64,000 bases of DNA from Fuchsiella alkaliacetigena (GTDB lineage: Bacteria; Bacillota; Halanaerobiia; Halobacteroidales; Acetohalobiaceae). Shown one piece after another: positions 25,354-34,822 of this stretch; the first letter of the stretch is position 1, and every line of letters begins with the position of its first letter. The notes below the pieces were generated by a model that was not told the origin of the DNA, did not search any database, and saw only the letters and a program-made list of their open reading frames with translations. A program made the translations under genes and the position numbers. The stretch lies in NCBI RefSeq assembly GCF_023227765.1, contig NZ_JALKBZ010000012.1, positions 1 to 64,000 of the forward strand, read 5' to 3'.

Positions 25354-25834
25354 AATTGATGAGTTAGATAAAGCTATTATTAGGGAAGTACAAGCAGAGT
25401 TACCTTTAGTAGAAAGACCATATTTAGAGATTGCTCAACGATTGGAAATTAGTGAAGAGGAGTTATTGGATAGATTAAGGAAACTTAAGCAAGAAGGTAA
25501 GTTGAGACGTTTAGGAGTTATTCTTTATCATCGCCAGGCAGGTTATGAGTTTAATGGGATGGGAGCTTGGATTGTTCCTGCTGAGAAAATAGAAGAGGTG
25601 GGAGCAGTAATGGCTAGCTATCAAAAGATAAGCCATGTTTATGAGCGTCCTACTTATCCCGATTGGCCTTATAACCTGTTTAGTATGGTACACGGGCAAA
25701 GTCAAGCAGAAGTTGAGGGTATTTTGGAGGAGATTTCTCAGAAAACGGGAATTAAAGACTATAGAGTTTTATATAGTACCGAAGAGTTAAAGAAAGTAAG
25801 TATGAAGTACTTTTGTGAAGAAGATAGTAATTAG
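25343..25834 (+). CDS. Siroheme decarboxylase subunit (AhbA/AhbB, Lrp/AsnC-like), second copy
   Basis: A paralogue of the preceding gene and presumably its heterodimer partner, 163 residues. It shares the AsnC-like N-terminus ([20 protein letters not shown]) and the ligand region [23 protein letters not shown]. It overlaps the previous gene by 11 bases and has GGGGGGAAGAGA as ribosome site. Relatives NirD/L/G/H act in haem d1 synthesis, but the haem genes all around make the haem b route much more likely. Confidence 0.88.
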   Translation: MAVEIDELDKAIIREVQAELPLVERPYLEIAQRLEISEEELLDRLRKLKQEGKLRRLGVILYHRQAGYEFNGMGAWIVPAEKIEEVGAVMASYQKISHVYERPTYPDWPYNLFSMVHGQSQAEVEGILEEISQKTGIKDYRVLYSTEELKKVSMKYFCEEDSN

Positions 25835-25854
25835 AGAGGAGGATGTTAATAATT

Positions 25855-27156
25855 ATGAATATAGAAACGGAAAAATCACAGGAATTATTTACTGCTGCTA
25901 AAAAGAGTATTCCCGGAGGTGTTAATAGTCCAGTTAGGGCTTTTAGTTCTGTAGGGGCTGAGCCTATTTTTATCGAAGAAGCTGAGGGTTCTAAGCTTCG
26001 GGATGCTGATGGTAATGAATATATCGACTATGTTGCTTCTTGGGGCCCCATGATTTTAGGCCATGCTCATCCGCAGGTAGTAGAAGCAGTACAAGCAGCT
26101 ACAGCTAAAGGAACTAGCTTTGGGACACCTACAGAATTAGAGACGGAAATGGCTGAACTGGTGGTAGAGGCTGTACCTTCTATTGAGAAGGTACGAATGG
26201 TTAACTCAGGTACTGAGGCTACCATGAGTGCTTTACGCTTGGCTAGAGGTTATACAGGCCGAGATAAGATTATTAAGATAACTGGTTGTTATCACGGGCA
26301 TGGTGATAGTCTGCTAATTGATGCTGGTTCAGGAATTACTACTTTGGGGATTCCTGGCAGTCCGGGAGTGCCAGAGAGTATTGCTCAACAAACTATTGCT
26401 GCTCCTTTTAATGATTTAGGAGCTATAGAAGCTATTTTTGAGAAGTACGGTGAAGATATAGCAGCTATTATTTTAGAACCAGTAACAGGTAATATGGGAG
26501 TAATTAAGCCCCAAGAGGGTTATTTAGAAGGTTTGAGAGAAGTTACCGAAGATAATGGAGCCTTATTGATCTTTGATGAGGTAATGACTGGCTTTAGAGT
26601 GGCTTACGGAGGAGTACAGGAGAAGTATGATGTAACTCCAGATCTCACCTGTTTAGGTAAGATTATTGGTGGAGGATTACCGGTAGGTGCTTATGGTGGT
26701 AAAGAGGAAGTAATGGATCATATTGCTCCTGATGGTCCTGTTTATCAGGCAGGAACCTTATCGGGAAATCCTTTAGCTATGACGGCTGGGATTGAAACTT
26801 TAAAGTTACTTCAAGAGCCAGGAGTTTATGAGCAGTTAGAAGAGAAGTCGGCTCAACTGAATCAAGGAATTAAGGATAATTTGGAAGAGCTAGGGCTTAA
26901 TTATTATCAGTCTCGAGAAGGGGCGATGTTCAGTCTTTTCTTCACTGAAGAAGAGGTAACTGACTATCAGACGGTAAAAGCTTGTGATACCGAAGCCTTT
27001 GCTCTTTACTTTAGGAAGATGTTAGAGGCAGGTATTTATCTAGGCTGTTCTCAGTTTGAAGCTGGGTTTATTTCTTTAGCTCATACTGAAGAAGATATTA
27101 CTAAAACTATAGAAGCTAATTATTCGGCTCTAAAAGCGGTTGAAGAAAGTAAATAG
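25855..27156 (+). CDS. hemL: Glutamate-1-semialdehyde 2,1-aminomutase
   Basis: PLP enzyme converting glutamate-1-semialdehyde to ALA, 433 residues. The opening [18 protein letters not shown] is diagnostic. [14 protein letters not shown] binds PLP, and the catalytic lysine is in [19 protein letters not shown]. The gatekeeper region [14 protein letters not shown] is present. I use ATG 25855, since the in-frame ATG at 25843 directly abuts GGAGG. It is the last haem gene before a terminator, the same final place as in the Bacillus hemAXCDBL operon. Confidence 0.97.
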   Translation: MNIETEKSQELFTAAKKSIPGGVNSPVRAFSSVGAEPIFIEEAEGSKLRDADGNEYIDYVASWGPMILGHAHPQVVEAVQAATAKGTSFGTPTELETEMAELVVEAVPSIEKVRMVNSGTEATMSALRLARGYTGRDKIIKITGCYHGHGDSLLIDAGSGITTLGIPGSPGVPESIAQQTIAAPFNDLGAIEAIFEKYGEDIAAIILEPVTGNMGVIKPQEGYLEGLREVTEDNGALLIFDEVMTGFRVAYGGVQEKYDVTPDLTCLGKIIGGGLPVGAYGGKEEVMDHIAPDGPVYQAGTLSGNPLAMTAGIETLKLLQEPGVYEQLEEKSAQLNQGIKDNLEELGLNYYQSREGAMFSLFFTEEEVTDYQTVKACDTEAFALYFRKMLEAGIYLGCSQFEAGFISLAHTEEDITKTIEANYSALKAVEESK

Positions 27157-27165
27157 TAGAATTTA

Positions 27166-27199
27166 GGCCTGGGCCCTGTTGAGCCCGGGTCTTTATTTT
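27166..27199 (+). terminator. Terminator of the haem cluster
   Basis: The arms GGCCTGGGC (27166-27174) and GCCCGGGTC (27183-27191) pair, using two G-U pairs, around an 8-base loop, and TTTATTTT follows. Confidence 0.88.
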
Positions 27200-27264
27200 G
27201 CTGACACATTCTCCTATGCCGAACATATAATATTATAGCTTAGGCGCATAGGGGAGGGCTAAAC

Positions 27265-27801
27265 TTGCAACTATCTACTATTTTCTTATTAGCTTTATTG
27301 GTGAGCATTGATAACTTTTATGCTGGAGCAGTGTATCAACAGCTGTGGGGGAAAATCAATAGACGTAATCTGTTATTGATTGGACTTTATAATCTATTGC
27401 TATTTAGTTTAGCTGTTTTTTTAGGTAAAGGAGTAGTTTCATTATTGGGAGTAGAATTGGCTAAGTTGTTTAGTGTAGCTTTATTATTATTTAGTAGTAT
27501 TATGTTTTACTTAAGCATAGCTAGTAAATCAAAAATCGGCTTTAATATTCAAAAAAGATTAGCCCAAGGGAGTAGAAATAAAAGCTCTGTTTTAAGAAAT
27601 TTAAAAGGAAATAAACAGCTAATGGATTTACTAAGTTTATCCATTGTAAGCAGTATTGATACAGTAGTAGCTAGTTTTTTAGTTGCTATCTCTGATACTC
27701 AAGTATTGATAATTATTTTAAGCTTTACTTTGATTAATTTATTTTCTATGCAGCTCGGGAATTTGGTAGTATTAGTTAAGGAGGATAGAGCTAACACTTA
27801 A
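27265..27801 (+). CDS. MntP/YtaF-like membrane protein
   Basis: The 178-residue hydrophobic protein has about six membrane helices and two internal related halves: LLVSIDNFYAG near residue 13 and SIVSSIDTVVASF near 130. Paired SxDxxxxG/S motifs at helix ends are seen in the MntP manganese exporters and the sporulation protein YtaF. The substrate is not evident. It starts at TTG 27265 behind GGGGAGGG. The upstream gap holds TATAAT at about 27224 and an imperfect inverted repeat around it (CCTATGC and GCATAGG), a possible operator. Confidence 0.6.
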   Translation: MQLSTIFLLALLVSIDNFYAGAVYQQLWGKINRRNLLLIGLYNLLLFSLAVFLGKGVVSLLGVELAKLFSVALLLFSSIMFYLSIASKSKIGFNIQKRLAQGSRNKSSVLRNLKGNKQLMDLLSLSIVSSIDTVVASFLVAISDTQVLIIILSFTLINLFSMQLGNLVVLVKEDRANT

Positions 27802-27866
27802 TTAGATTATTAGCTTCAGTTATGATAAGATATAGATGTTAAACTATTAAAATTAGGGGTGTAAAC

Positions 27867-28907
27867 ATGAAAAATAAAAAAATACCAGTAGTTTTAGCTA
27901 CTTTATTTGTGCTTGCAGTTTTGGCAGTTGGGTTTTGGCGGACATCTTCGCCATCAGTTGAGGATCATGAAGTACAGGAATTCTTAATGGATACTGTAGT
28001 TAATATCAGGGTTAGTGGTGAAGATGCTGAAGAGGCAGTTGAAGCCTCGTTGAGAAGGATGCGCGAACTTGCTGATAAGATTGATATTAATCGAGATGAT
28101 AATCAGCTGAATGAAATAAATAGACAGGCTGGTCAAAAAGCAGTTGAGGTAGACGAAGAGGTTTTATTTATAATTCAAAATGCTAAAGAATATGGAGAGC
28201 TAAGCCAAGGCGGATTTGATGTAACTATTGCTCCTGTTTTAAACTTATGGGGTTTTGGTAGTGGTACTCCAGGAGTTCCTAGTGAAGAAGAAATAACTGA
28301 GAGGCTAGAGTTAGTTAACTATGAAGATATAATTATCGATGAAGAAGCAAGTACGGTAATGTTGGCTCGGGAAGGAATGAGACTTGATTTAGGAGGAGCA
28401 TCTAAAGGATATATTATCGAGCAAGGGATTGAAACTTTAAAAGAATATGGAATTGAATCGGCACTAATTGGAGCAGGTGATATCAGAGCTTTAGGGACTA
28501 GACCTGATGGGGAAGAATGGACAGTAGCTATTAGGAATCCTAGACCAGAGAGCGATAAATTTGCTGACAATGAATTTGGAGGACAGTATGTGACTGCAGT
28601 TAGAGGGGCTGACTTTAGTATGGCTACTTCTGGTGATTATGAACGTTATTTTGAAGAAGACGGTGAAATGTACCATCATATATTAGATGCTAAAACTGGT
28701 TATCCGGTGCGAGGTTTAGCTAGTGTAACTGTAATTACAGATACTACTTTAATGGAAGTTGATCTTTTATCTACAGCTTTATTTATTATGGGCTTTGAAG
28801 AGGCTAAGGAGTACATTGAAAGTAAAGAACACTTAGAAGGTATGATTATCACTGAGGAGCTTGAGATATGGCAGAGTCAAGGTTTTGAAAAGTTAAAGGC
28901 TGAGTAA
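27867..28907 (+). CDS. apbE: FAD:protein FMN transferase
   Basis: ApbE attaches FMN from FAD to threonines of exported or membrane proteins such as RnfG and RnfD. The 346-residue protein has an N-terminal membrane helix (about 7-24) without a lipobox cysteine. Typical motifs follow: MDTVVNIRV, LDLGGASKGYI, IGAGDIRALG, SMATSGDYERYF and HHILDAKTGYPV. It lies 16-20 kb from the rnf genes that carry its predicted target sites. A GGGGTG site precedes the ATG. Confidence 0.93.
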   Translation: MKNKKIPVVLATLFVLAVLAVGFWRTSSPSVEDHEVQEFLMDTVVNIRVSGEDAEEAVEASLRRMRELADKIDINRDDNQLNEINRQAGQKAVEVDEEVLFIIQNAKEYGELSQGGFDVTIAPVLNLWGFGSGTPGVPSEEEITERLELVNYEDIIIDEEASTVMLAREGMRLDLGGASKGYIIEQGIETLKEYGIESALIGAGDIRALGTRPDGEEWTVAIRNPRPESDKFADNEFGGQYVTAVRGADFSMATSGDYERYFEEDGEMYHHILDAKTGYPVRGLASVTVITDTTLMEVDLLSTALFIMGFEEAKEYIESKEHLEGMIITEELEIWQSQGFEKLKAE

Positions 28908-28926
28908 GAAAGGAGTAGATTAAAGA

Positions 28927-29514
28927 ATGGCAGGGATAATACTTTCCGGTGGTAAAAGCTCTAGGATGGAAGGAGCTAATAAACCGCTAATGAAATTAGG
29001 TAATAAGACGATGATTCAACACTTAATAGATAAATTGAGTATTTTATTTAAGGATGTAATTGTAGCTACTAAGCAGCCTGAACTTTATAGCGATTATGAT
29101 GTACAACTAGCAATTGATGAGTTTGAGCATCAAGGACCTTTAAGTGGAATCCATGCTGCCTTAAAGGTTAGTGAGGATCAATATAACTTTATAGTAGCCT
29201 GTGATATGCCTTTATTGAATTTAGACTTAGTGAGATATATGTTAAAGCAACCAGTAGTCGATGTTTTGGTACCGAAAATAGATGGCAAGTTAGAGCCTTT
29301 GCATACTATTTATAGTCAGAGCTGTGTTCCTAAAATTGAAAAGGCTATTGCTAAAGGTAAGTTTAAAATTATAGATTTTTGGGATCAAATAGATGTTAAG
29401 TATATTGAAGAAGAAAAGATTAGAAGTATTGATCCACAGCTTAACTCCTTTTTCAATGTTAATAATAGGCAGGACTATCAGCAAGCTTTGGATTTACTAA
29501 CTGAAAACGAATAA
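28927..29514 (+). CDS. mobA: Molybdenum cofactor guanylyltransferase
   Basis: Links GMP to molybdopterin to form the dinucleotide cofactor of oxidoreductases in the DMSO-reductase family. The 195-residue protein begins IILSGGKSSRMEGANKPLMKLG, split by the GTP-binding loop GGKSSRM, and has VACDMPLL for metal/substrate binding and LEPLHTIY. AAAGGAG precedes the start, 19 bases after apbE. Its presence implies a molybdo- or tungsto-enzyme elsewhere in the genome. Confidence 0.92.
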   Translation: MAGIILSGGKSSRMEGANKPLMKLGNKTMIQHLIDKLSILFKDVIVATKQPELYSDYDVQLAIDEFEHQGPLSGIHAALKVSEDQYNFIVACDMPLLNLDLVRYMLKQPVVDVLVPKIDGKLEPLHTIYSQSCVPKIEKAIAKGKFKIIDFWDQIDVKYIEEEKIRSIDPQLNSFFNVNNRQDYQQALDLLTENE

Positions 29515-29526
29515 TCCACTTTTTTG

Positions 29527-29564
29527 GAAGCTATTTACTTATATAAGTAAATAGCTTCTTTTAT
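29527..29564 (+). terminator. Terminator after mobA
   Basis: A perfect 32-base palindrome at 29527-29558 (arms GAAGCTATTTACTTAT and its complement) is followed by TTTT. Confidence 0.9.
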
Positions 29565-29702
29565 GTAGCTATAGATAATTTTTATTTAATCAGTTTTATT
29601 ATTCCTCCAATTTTATAATTTTGTCGGCTATTCAATAATTTACAGTGATTATTAAACTATTCTAAGCATAAGGTTAGTACAAAAGCCTTTGGAGGTGAGG
29701 GA

Positions 29703-29984
29703 TTGAAAAATAGTTTAAGCGATAAGTTTAAAAATAAGTTTGCAGATGTTTTTGAACTTCCGAAGGATGTAGTACTTGATGAACCTAGAATATTTATGCT
29801 AGGTAATTTCGAGTTAAATTTGGAAAACCACTGTGGAATTATAGAGTATGGACGGGAGCTGATTAGAATTAGAATTTATCAAGGACAGTTAGTTATTTTG
29901 GGTGAGGAGCTGATTATTAAAAAACTGACTAAAGAAACAGTTGAAATTAATGGGCAGATAACAAATGTTGAGTTTAAGTATTAA
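29703..29984 (+). CDS. yqfC: Sporulation protein YqfC
   Basis: The 93-residue protein matches the YabP/YqfC family seen in spore formers (mother-cell expressed in Bacillus; role unclear). DVFELPKDVVLDEPRIFMLG and ENHCGIIEYGRELIRI are recognisable. It starts at TTG 29703, directly after GGAGGTGAGGGA. yqfC-yqfD-phoH is a conserved order. I saw no convincing sigma-E promoter in 29600-29700. Confidence 0.88.
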   Translation: MKNSLSDKFKNKFADVFELPKDVVLDEPRIFMLGNFELNLENHCGIIEYGRELIRIRIYQGQLVILGEELIIKKLTKETVEINGQITNVEFKY

Positions 29985-29996
29985 GGAGGGGTTTAT

Positions 29997-31208
29997 TTGC
30001 TTTCAAATCTCCTATACTATTTTAAAGGTTACGTGATTATTAAGATTGAAGGCTATGGAGTTGAGAAATTAATTAATTATTTGATTAGAAGTGAGTTACA
30101 AGTTTGGGATATTAGTCAAGAAAATGATTATTTTCTTGCTAAGTTGAAGGCTAGTGATTTTAAAAAAATTAGAAAGATGGTAAGGAAAGCAAACTGTCAA
30201 GTTAGTATAGAAGCTAAAGAAGGACTCCCTTTTTTATTAAAGCGTTTTAAAGTTAGAAAGGGTTTGATAGTAGGCTTAGCTACTGCAGTTTTAACTATTT
30301 ATATTCTTTCTTCTTTTATTTGGTTGCTTGAGATTAAAGGTTTAGAAGAGTTAAGTGAGGATGAAATAATTACCTTATTAGCAGAGGCAGGCTTTGAGCA
30401 AGGGGTATTGAAGTATAGGGTAGACTTAGAAACGGTGGAGGAGCAACTTAATCAACATCCCCAAATTTCTTGGGCTGATGTGGAGCTTAAAGGAACAAAA
30501 CTATTAGTTGAAGTAGCTGAAAAGGAAGCTTTACCGGAGCAGGAAGTAGAACAAGCTGATGTGGTAGCTAAAAAGTCTGGCTTAATTGAGGAATTGATTG
30601 TTTTAGAGGGTCAAGCGGTGGTAGAAGAAGGAGAAATGGTGGAGCTTGGCGAAAAGCTAATTAGCGGCGAAGTAAAGGTTTATCCTCAACTTGAAGAAGA
30701 GCAGGAAGAGTTGGAGCCTATAGAGACTAAAAGGGTAATGGCTGAAGGAATAGTTAGAGCTAAAGTTTGGTATGAAGAACATAATGAAGTAGCTTTAAAT
30801 AGATTTTATCAACAGCAGACTAGCAGAGTAGTTGATAGCTTTAAGCTGCGCTTGGGTGATAGAGAAATTTCTCTTTCCGGGCCCGATAAGCCTCCTTTTG
30901 CTAATTTTAAAGTAGAAGAGGAGCTTAAATCTTTATCGTTATGGAGGAATATCGATTTTCCTATCGAAATAATTAGAAGAAGATATATAGAGCTAAGAGA
31001 GTTAAATGAACGACTGAGTTATGAAGAAGCTAAAGAGTTAGCTTTTAAACAGGCTGAAGAAAGAATATTAGCTACGGCAGATGAAGAGGCGGCAGTTATA
31101 GATAAAAAGTTTGAGGTACTATCTACAGAAGAATCTGCTGAATCAGTGCAGGTTAGAGTATTGATTACTACTAAAGAGGAAATAGGAGAACAAAAAAATA
31201 TCCATTAG
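29997..31208 (+). CDS. yqfD: Sporulation protein YqfD
   Basis: Membrane protein of the YqfD family, required for efficient sporulation in Bacillus. The 403-residue protein has a cytoplasmic N-terminus, a membrane helix at about residues 91-110 (LIVGLATAVLTIYILSSFIW), and a large outer domain with ISWADVELKGTKLLVEVAE. KKSGLIEELIVLEGQAVVEEG resembles the family's hairpin repeats. TTG 29997 follows AAGGAGGGG. Together with yqfC it implies a spore-forming ancestor at least. Confidence 0.9.
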   Translation: MLSNLLYYFKGYVIIKIEGYGVEKLINYLIRSELQVWDISQENDYFLAKLKASDFKKIRKMVRKANCQVSIEAKEGLPFLLKRFKVRKGLIVGLATAVLTIYILSSFIWLLEIKGLEELSEDEIITLLAEAGFEQGVLKYRVDLETVEEQLNQHPQISWADVELKGTKLLVEVAEKEALPEQEVEQADVVAKKSGLIEELIVLEGQAVVEEGEMVELGEKLISGEVKVYPQLEEEQEELEPIETKRVMAEGIVRAKVWYEEHNEVALNRFYQQQTSRVVDSFKLRLGDREISLSGPDKPPFANFKVEEELKSLSLWRNIDFPIEIIRRRYIELRELNERLSYEEAKELAFKQAEERILATADEEAAVIDKKFEVLSTEESAESVQVRVLITTKEEIGEQKNIH

Positions 31209-31217
31209 GAGGTTATA

Positions 31218-32168
31218 TTGGTTTTGTATCAAAAAGAGATAACTTTGGCAACTAATGAAATTGCTAGAAAGATATTTGGAAAGCAGGATGAAAACTTAAG
31301 AGTGATTGAAGAAGAGCTTGAGGTTGAGATATTTGCTCGAAGTAATAAAGTTAAAATTAAAGGAAAAGATAAGTTTAAGGTAGAACAAGCTGTTAATTTA
31401 TTTGAGGAGCTTAGTAAAGTAGTAAAGGATAATAGTTTAGATAAACGAGAAATTAAGTATGCTACTGACTTAGCTAAGGAAGATAAATTTAAATTAGCAG
31501 ATATATATGCTGATGTAGTACAGGTTACCTATCAAGGTGAAAAGATTAAGGCTAAGACTTGGGGGCAGAAGGTCTATATAGATGCAATGCGAGAGAAGGA
31601 TATTGTTTTTGGAATTGGGCCGGCTGGTACCGGGAAGACGTTTTTAGCGGTGGTGATGGCTACTAAGGCCTTGATAAGTAACAAAGTAAAAAGAATTATT
31701 TTAACTAGGCCTGCCATTGAAGCTGGAGAAGAGTTAGGATTTTTACCAGGGGATTTACAGGAAAAGGTAGATCCTTATTTACGACCGCTTTATGATAGTT
31801 TGTACAGTATATTAGGAGCTAAAAAGGTAAATGAACTATTGGAGCAAGAGGTAATTGAGATTGCTCCTTTAGCTTATATGCGAGGTCGAACTCTCAAAGA
31901 CTCTTTTGTGATTTTAGATGAGGCTCAAAATACTACTTCTGCGCAGATGAAGATGTTTTTAACGCGATTGGGAGTTAATTCAAAGGCAGTAATTACTGGT
32001 GATGTGACTCAAATCGATCTATCTACTAGACAGACTTCAGGTTTAAATCAGGTGCGGAAGCTGTTAGCTGATATAGAAGGAATCGAATTTATCTATTTAA
32101 CTAATCGTGATGTAGTTCGACATCGATTGGTGCAAAAAATAATTGAAGCTTATGAAACTCAAGCTTAA
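31218..32168 (+). CDS. phoH: PhoH-family ATPase
   Basis: Cytoplasmic ATPase often linked to RNA metabolism because it neighbours ybeY. The 316-residue protein has a short N-terminal KH-like part (about 1-80) and a P-loop domain: [52 protein letters not shown] and [11 protein letters not shown]. It starts at TTG 31218 behind AGGAGG. Exact biochemical activity is not established in the family. Confidence 0.94.
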   Translation: MVLYQKEITLATNEIARKIFGKQDENLRVIEEELEVEIFARSNKVKIKGKDKFKVEQAVNLFEELSKVVKDNSLDKREIKYATDLAKEDKFKLADIYADVVQVTYQGEKIKAKTWGQKVYIDAMREKDIVFGIGPAGTGKTFLAVVMATKALISNKVKRIILTRPAIEAGEELGFLPGDLQEKVDPYLRPLYDSLYSILGAKKVNELLEQEVIEIAPLAYMRGRTLKDSFVILDEAQNTTSAQMKMFLTRLGVNSKAVITGDVTQIDLSTRQTSGLNQVRKLLADIEGIEFIYLTNRDVVRHRLVQKIIEAYETQA

Positions 32169-32187
32169 CAATTTAAGGAGTGGAGCT

Positions 32188-34413
32188 ATGGGTTTTTTAG
32201 ATGAAATTAAAGAAAAAGTTGCAAATAGTGAATTTAACTTTCAACAAGATGAATCGGTTAAGCGCTGGATTTGGATTATAGTAGTTTTTGTGGTCTTAAC
32301 CCTAATTTTAACTATCGATTTTATTCCTGATCAGAAGTCTTTACAGGTGGGAGAGCCGAGCCCTGAAGAGATAGTTGCTCCTCATACTGTGGAGTTTATA
32401 GATGAAGAAAGAACTGAAGAGCGCAGAGCTGAAGCTGCTGAAAAAATTGAAAGTGTTTATATTGAAGATAAAGAAGTAAGAACGGAGGTTGAAGCTAAAC
32501 TAAGCGATTTTTTTAAATTAATCAAGCTGCTAAATGAAACTTTTGAAGTTGAGTTAAAAACTGAAGAGTTACCTTCATTAGAAGAATTGACAGAGCTGCA
32601 GTTGGAAAATGAAATGGAATTCAAAGAATCATTATCTTTAGCTAATAAATTAGATATAGTTGAAGAAAATATTGATTTTTATATTCCTGATAAAGTGATA
32701 CGTTATCTTTTATTGGCTGATCTTGAGACCTTTGAGTATGTAGAAGAGAAGACTAAAGAAATTATTAATAGTTATTTTGAAGCTGGGATCAAGAGTGATC
32801 AACTAGAGGAAGCACAGGAAGAACTCAGTCAAGAAGTTGAGGACTTGCCGATCACTAGTCGTTATAGATATGTGATTGAAGAGTTAGGAAATAACTTGTT
32901 GCAAGCAAATTTAATTTTAGATTTAGAAAAGACTGAAGAGTTAAAAGCTGAGGCTAGAGAAGAAGTAGAGCCTGTAAAAGAGATTATTGAACAAGGTCAA
33001 TCTATAGTTAGTGAAGGCGAGACAGTGACTCAACAAAAGATGGATTTATTAGAGGAGCTAGAGATAGCTCGAGAGGACGAACTTACTTTTTTGATAATTA
33101 TCGGTTTGACTTTAGTGGTGTTTATCTTTATTACTATTTTTGTGATCTATTTATACCAGTATCAGCGGGAAGTTTTAGCTGATGAAGGAGTAGTGGCTTT
33201 ATTAGGTATTTTGCCTATTTTAATTCTTCTATTTGCTAAGATAATGACCTTCTTTCCTATTGAGAAACCTGCTTATTTAGTACCGGTGGCTGGACTGGCT
33301 ATGTTATTAACTGTTTTGACCAAGTATGATTTAGCAATTATGGTTACTTTAGCTATTAGTTTTTTAGTGGGTATAGTAGTAAATGGGGGCATGGTTGATG
33401 TGGCAGTGCTCTTAATTGGTGGTTTGGCTGGGGTGTATAGTGTGACCAAAGTAAGCCAGCGCTCTGACTTAGTAAGAGCCGGTTTTTATGTTAGTGGTGC
33501 TAGTGCTTTGACTATTTTAGCCTTTCAATTAAGCATACCGCCTGTAGACTTGGTACTGACTTTAAAGTTAGTAGCTTTGGGTATACTAAATGGTGTAATT
33601 TCGGCTGTGGTAACTAATGGACTTTTACCTTATTTGGAGAACACTTTTGGCATTGTTTCTCCAGTTAAATTATTGGAGCTTTCCAATCCAAATCAACCTT
33701 TATTGAAAAAGTTATTGGTGGAGGCTCCGGGTAGCTATCATCATAGCATAATTGTTGGTAATCTGGCTGAAGCAGCAGCTGATGTTGTAGAGGCTGATTC
33801 TTTGTTAGTTAGAGTAGGGGCTTACTATCATGATGTGGGTAAGATTAAGCGACCTTATTTTTTCAGTGAAAATCAATTGGGCCCTGAGAATCCTCATTCC
33901 AAGCTATCACCGAATTTGAGTACTTTAATAATTACTTCTCATGTTAAGGATGGGGTAGAGCTAGCTAGAAAGTATCATCTGCCTAAAAGTGTAATCGATA
34001 TTATTGAACAGCATCATGCTAAAAGCTTGGTTTCTTTCTTTTATGAAGAAGCTCTGCACGATGATAAGTATGATAATGTAAAAAAGGAAAACTTTGTTTA
34101 TGAAGGCCCTAAACCACAAACTAAGGAAGCAGCTATAGTTATGTTGGCTGATGTGGTAGAGGCTACTACTCGTTCTAGAACTGAAGTTCATTCTAATCCA
34201 GATAGGATAGAAGCTTTAGTAAGAGAGATAATTAAAGGTAAGCTGGCTGATGGCCAATTAGATGAGTCTGACTTGACACTTAAAGATTTGGATAAAATAA
34301 TTAATTCCTTTGTCAATATTTTAACCGGGATTTTTCATAACCGAGTAGAGTATCCGGATAGTTTAGCTGAAGAAATGGAGGGGCAAGAAGAAAATGGAAG
34401 TAATGATCAATAA
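32188..34413 (+). CDS. pgpH: 7TM-HD-domain protein, c-di-AMP phosphodiesterase family (PgpH/YqfF)
   Basis: The 741-residue membrane protein has an N-terminal helix (about 33-50), a long outer 7TMR-HDED domain (about 55-300), seven helices (about 305-480), and a cytoplasmic HD domain. HD-domain landmarks are SYHHSIIVGNLAEAAA, YYHDVGKIKRPYFF and ITSHVKDGVELA. Relatives hydrolyse c-di-AMP, which controls potassium and osmolyte uptake, relevant if the host is halophilic. ATG 32188 follows AAGGAGTGGAG; an upstream in-frame ATG overlaps phoH. Confidence 0.93.
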   Translation: MGFLDEIKEKVANSEFNFQQDESVKRWIWIIVVFVVLTLILTIDFIPDQKSLQVGEPSPEEIVAPHTVEFIDEERTEERRAEAAEKIESVYIEDKEVRTEVEAKLSDFFKLIKLLNETFEVELKTEELPSLEELTELQLENEMEFKESLSLANKLDIVEENIDFYIPDKVIRYLLLADLETFEYVEEKTKEIINSYFEAGIKSDQLEEAQEELSQEVEDLPITSRYRYVIEELGNNLLQANLILDLEKTEELKAEAREEVEPVKEIIEQGQSIVSEGETVTQQKMDLLEELEIAREDELTFLIIIGLTLVVFIFITIFVIYLYQYQREVLADEGVVALLGILPILILLFAKIMTFFPIEKPAYLVPVAGLAMLLTVLTKYDLAIMVTLAISFLVGIVVNGGMVDVAVLLIGGLAGVYSVTKVSQRSDLVRAGFYVSGASALTILAFQLSIPPVDLVLTLKLVALGILNGVISAVVTNGLLPYLENTFGIVSPVKLLELSNPNQPLLKKLLVEAPGSYHHSIIVGNLAEAAADVVEADSLLVRVGAYYHDVGKIKRPYFFSENQLGPENPHSKLSPNLSTLIITSHVKDGVELARKYHLPKSVIDIIEQHHAKSLVSFFYEEALHDDKYDNVKKENFVYEGPKPQTKEAAIVMLADVVEATTRSRTEVHSNPDRIEALVREIIKGKLADGQLDESDLTLKDLDKIINSFVNILTGIFHNRVEYPDSLAEEMEGQEENGSNDQ

Positions 34414-34822
34414 CTTGCAAGATGAACTAAAGGTTGATCCTAAGCTAGAAGCTTTGATTGTTGAGCTTATTACTAATACTGCTCAGGAGGAGTCTATAAG
34501 TACAGGTGAAGTTAGTGTAGCTTTAGTTGACAATGAGCACATTCAAAGGTTAAATAAAAGGTATCGTCAGCAAGATCAGGTTACAGATGTGCTTTCCTTT
34601 CCGCAAGATGATGAGCTTTTGGGAGATATTATTATTTCTTTACCCAGAGCTGAGAGTCAGGCTCGAGAATACGGACATTCTTTAGCTAGAGAAGTAGGTT
34701 TTTTGACTGTGCACGGAATGTTACATTTATTAGGTTATGACCATCAAGATCAGCAAAGCAAAAGGGTAATGCGAAAAAAAGAAGAGCAGATACTGGCTGA
34801 ACTGGACTTGAGTAGAGAATGA
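34394..34822 (+). CDS. ybeY: Endoribonuclease / rRNA maturation factor YbeY
   Basis: Zinc-dependent RNase involved in 16S rRNA 3'-end processing and ribosome quality control. The 142-residue protein has the metal site HGMLHLLGYDH (three His) and RQQDQVTDVLSFPQ. It overlaps pgpH by 20 bases, with GGAGGGG 9 bases before ATG 34394, and overlaps dgkA by 4 bases. Confidence 0.95.
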   Translation: MEVMINNLQDELKVDPKLEALIVELITNTAQEESISTGEVSVALVDNEHIQRLNKRYRQQDQVTDVLSFPQDDELLGDIIISLPRAESQAREYGHSLAREVGFLTVHGMLHLLGYDHQDQQSKRVMRKKEEQILAELDLSRE

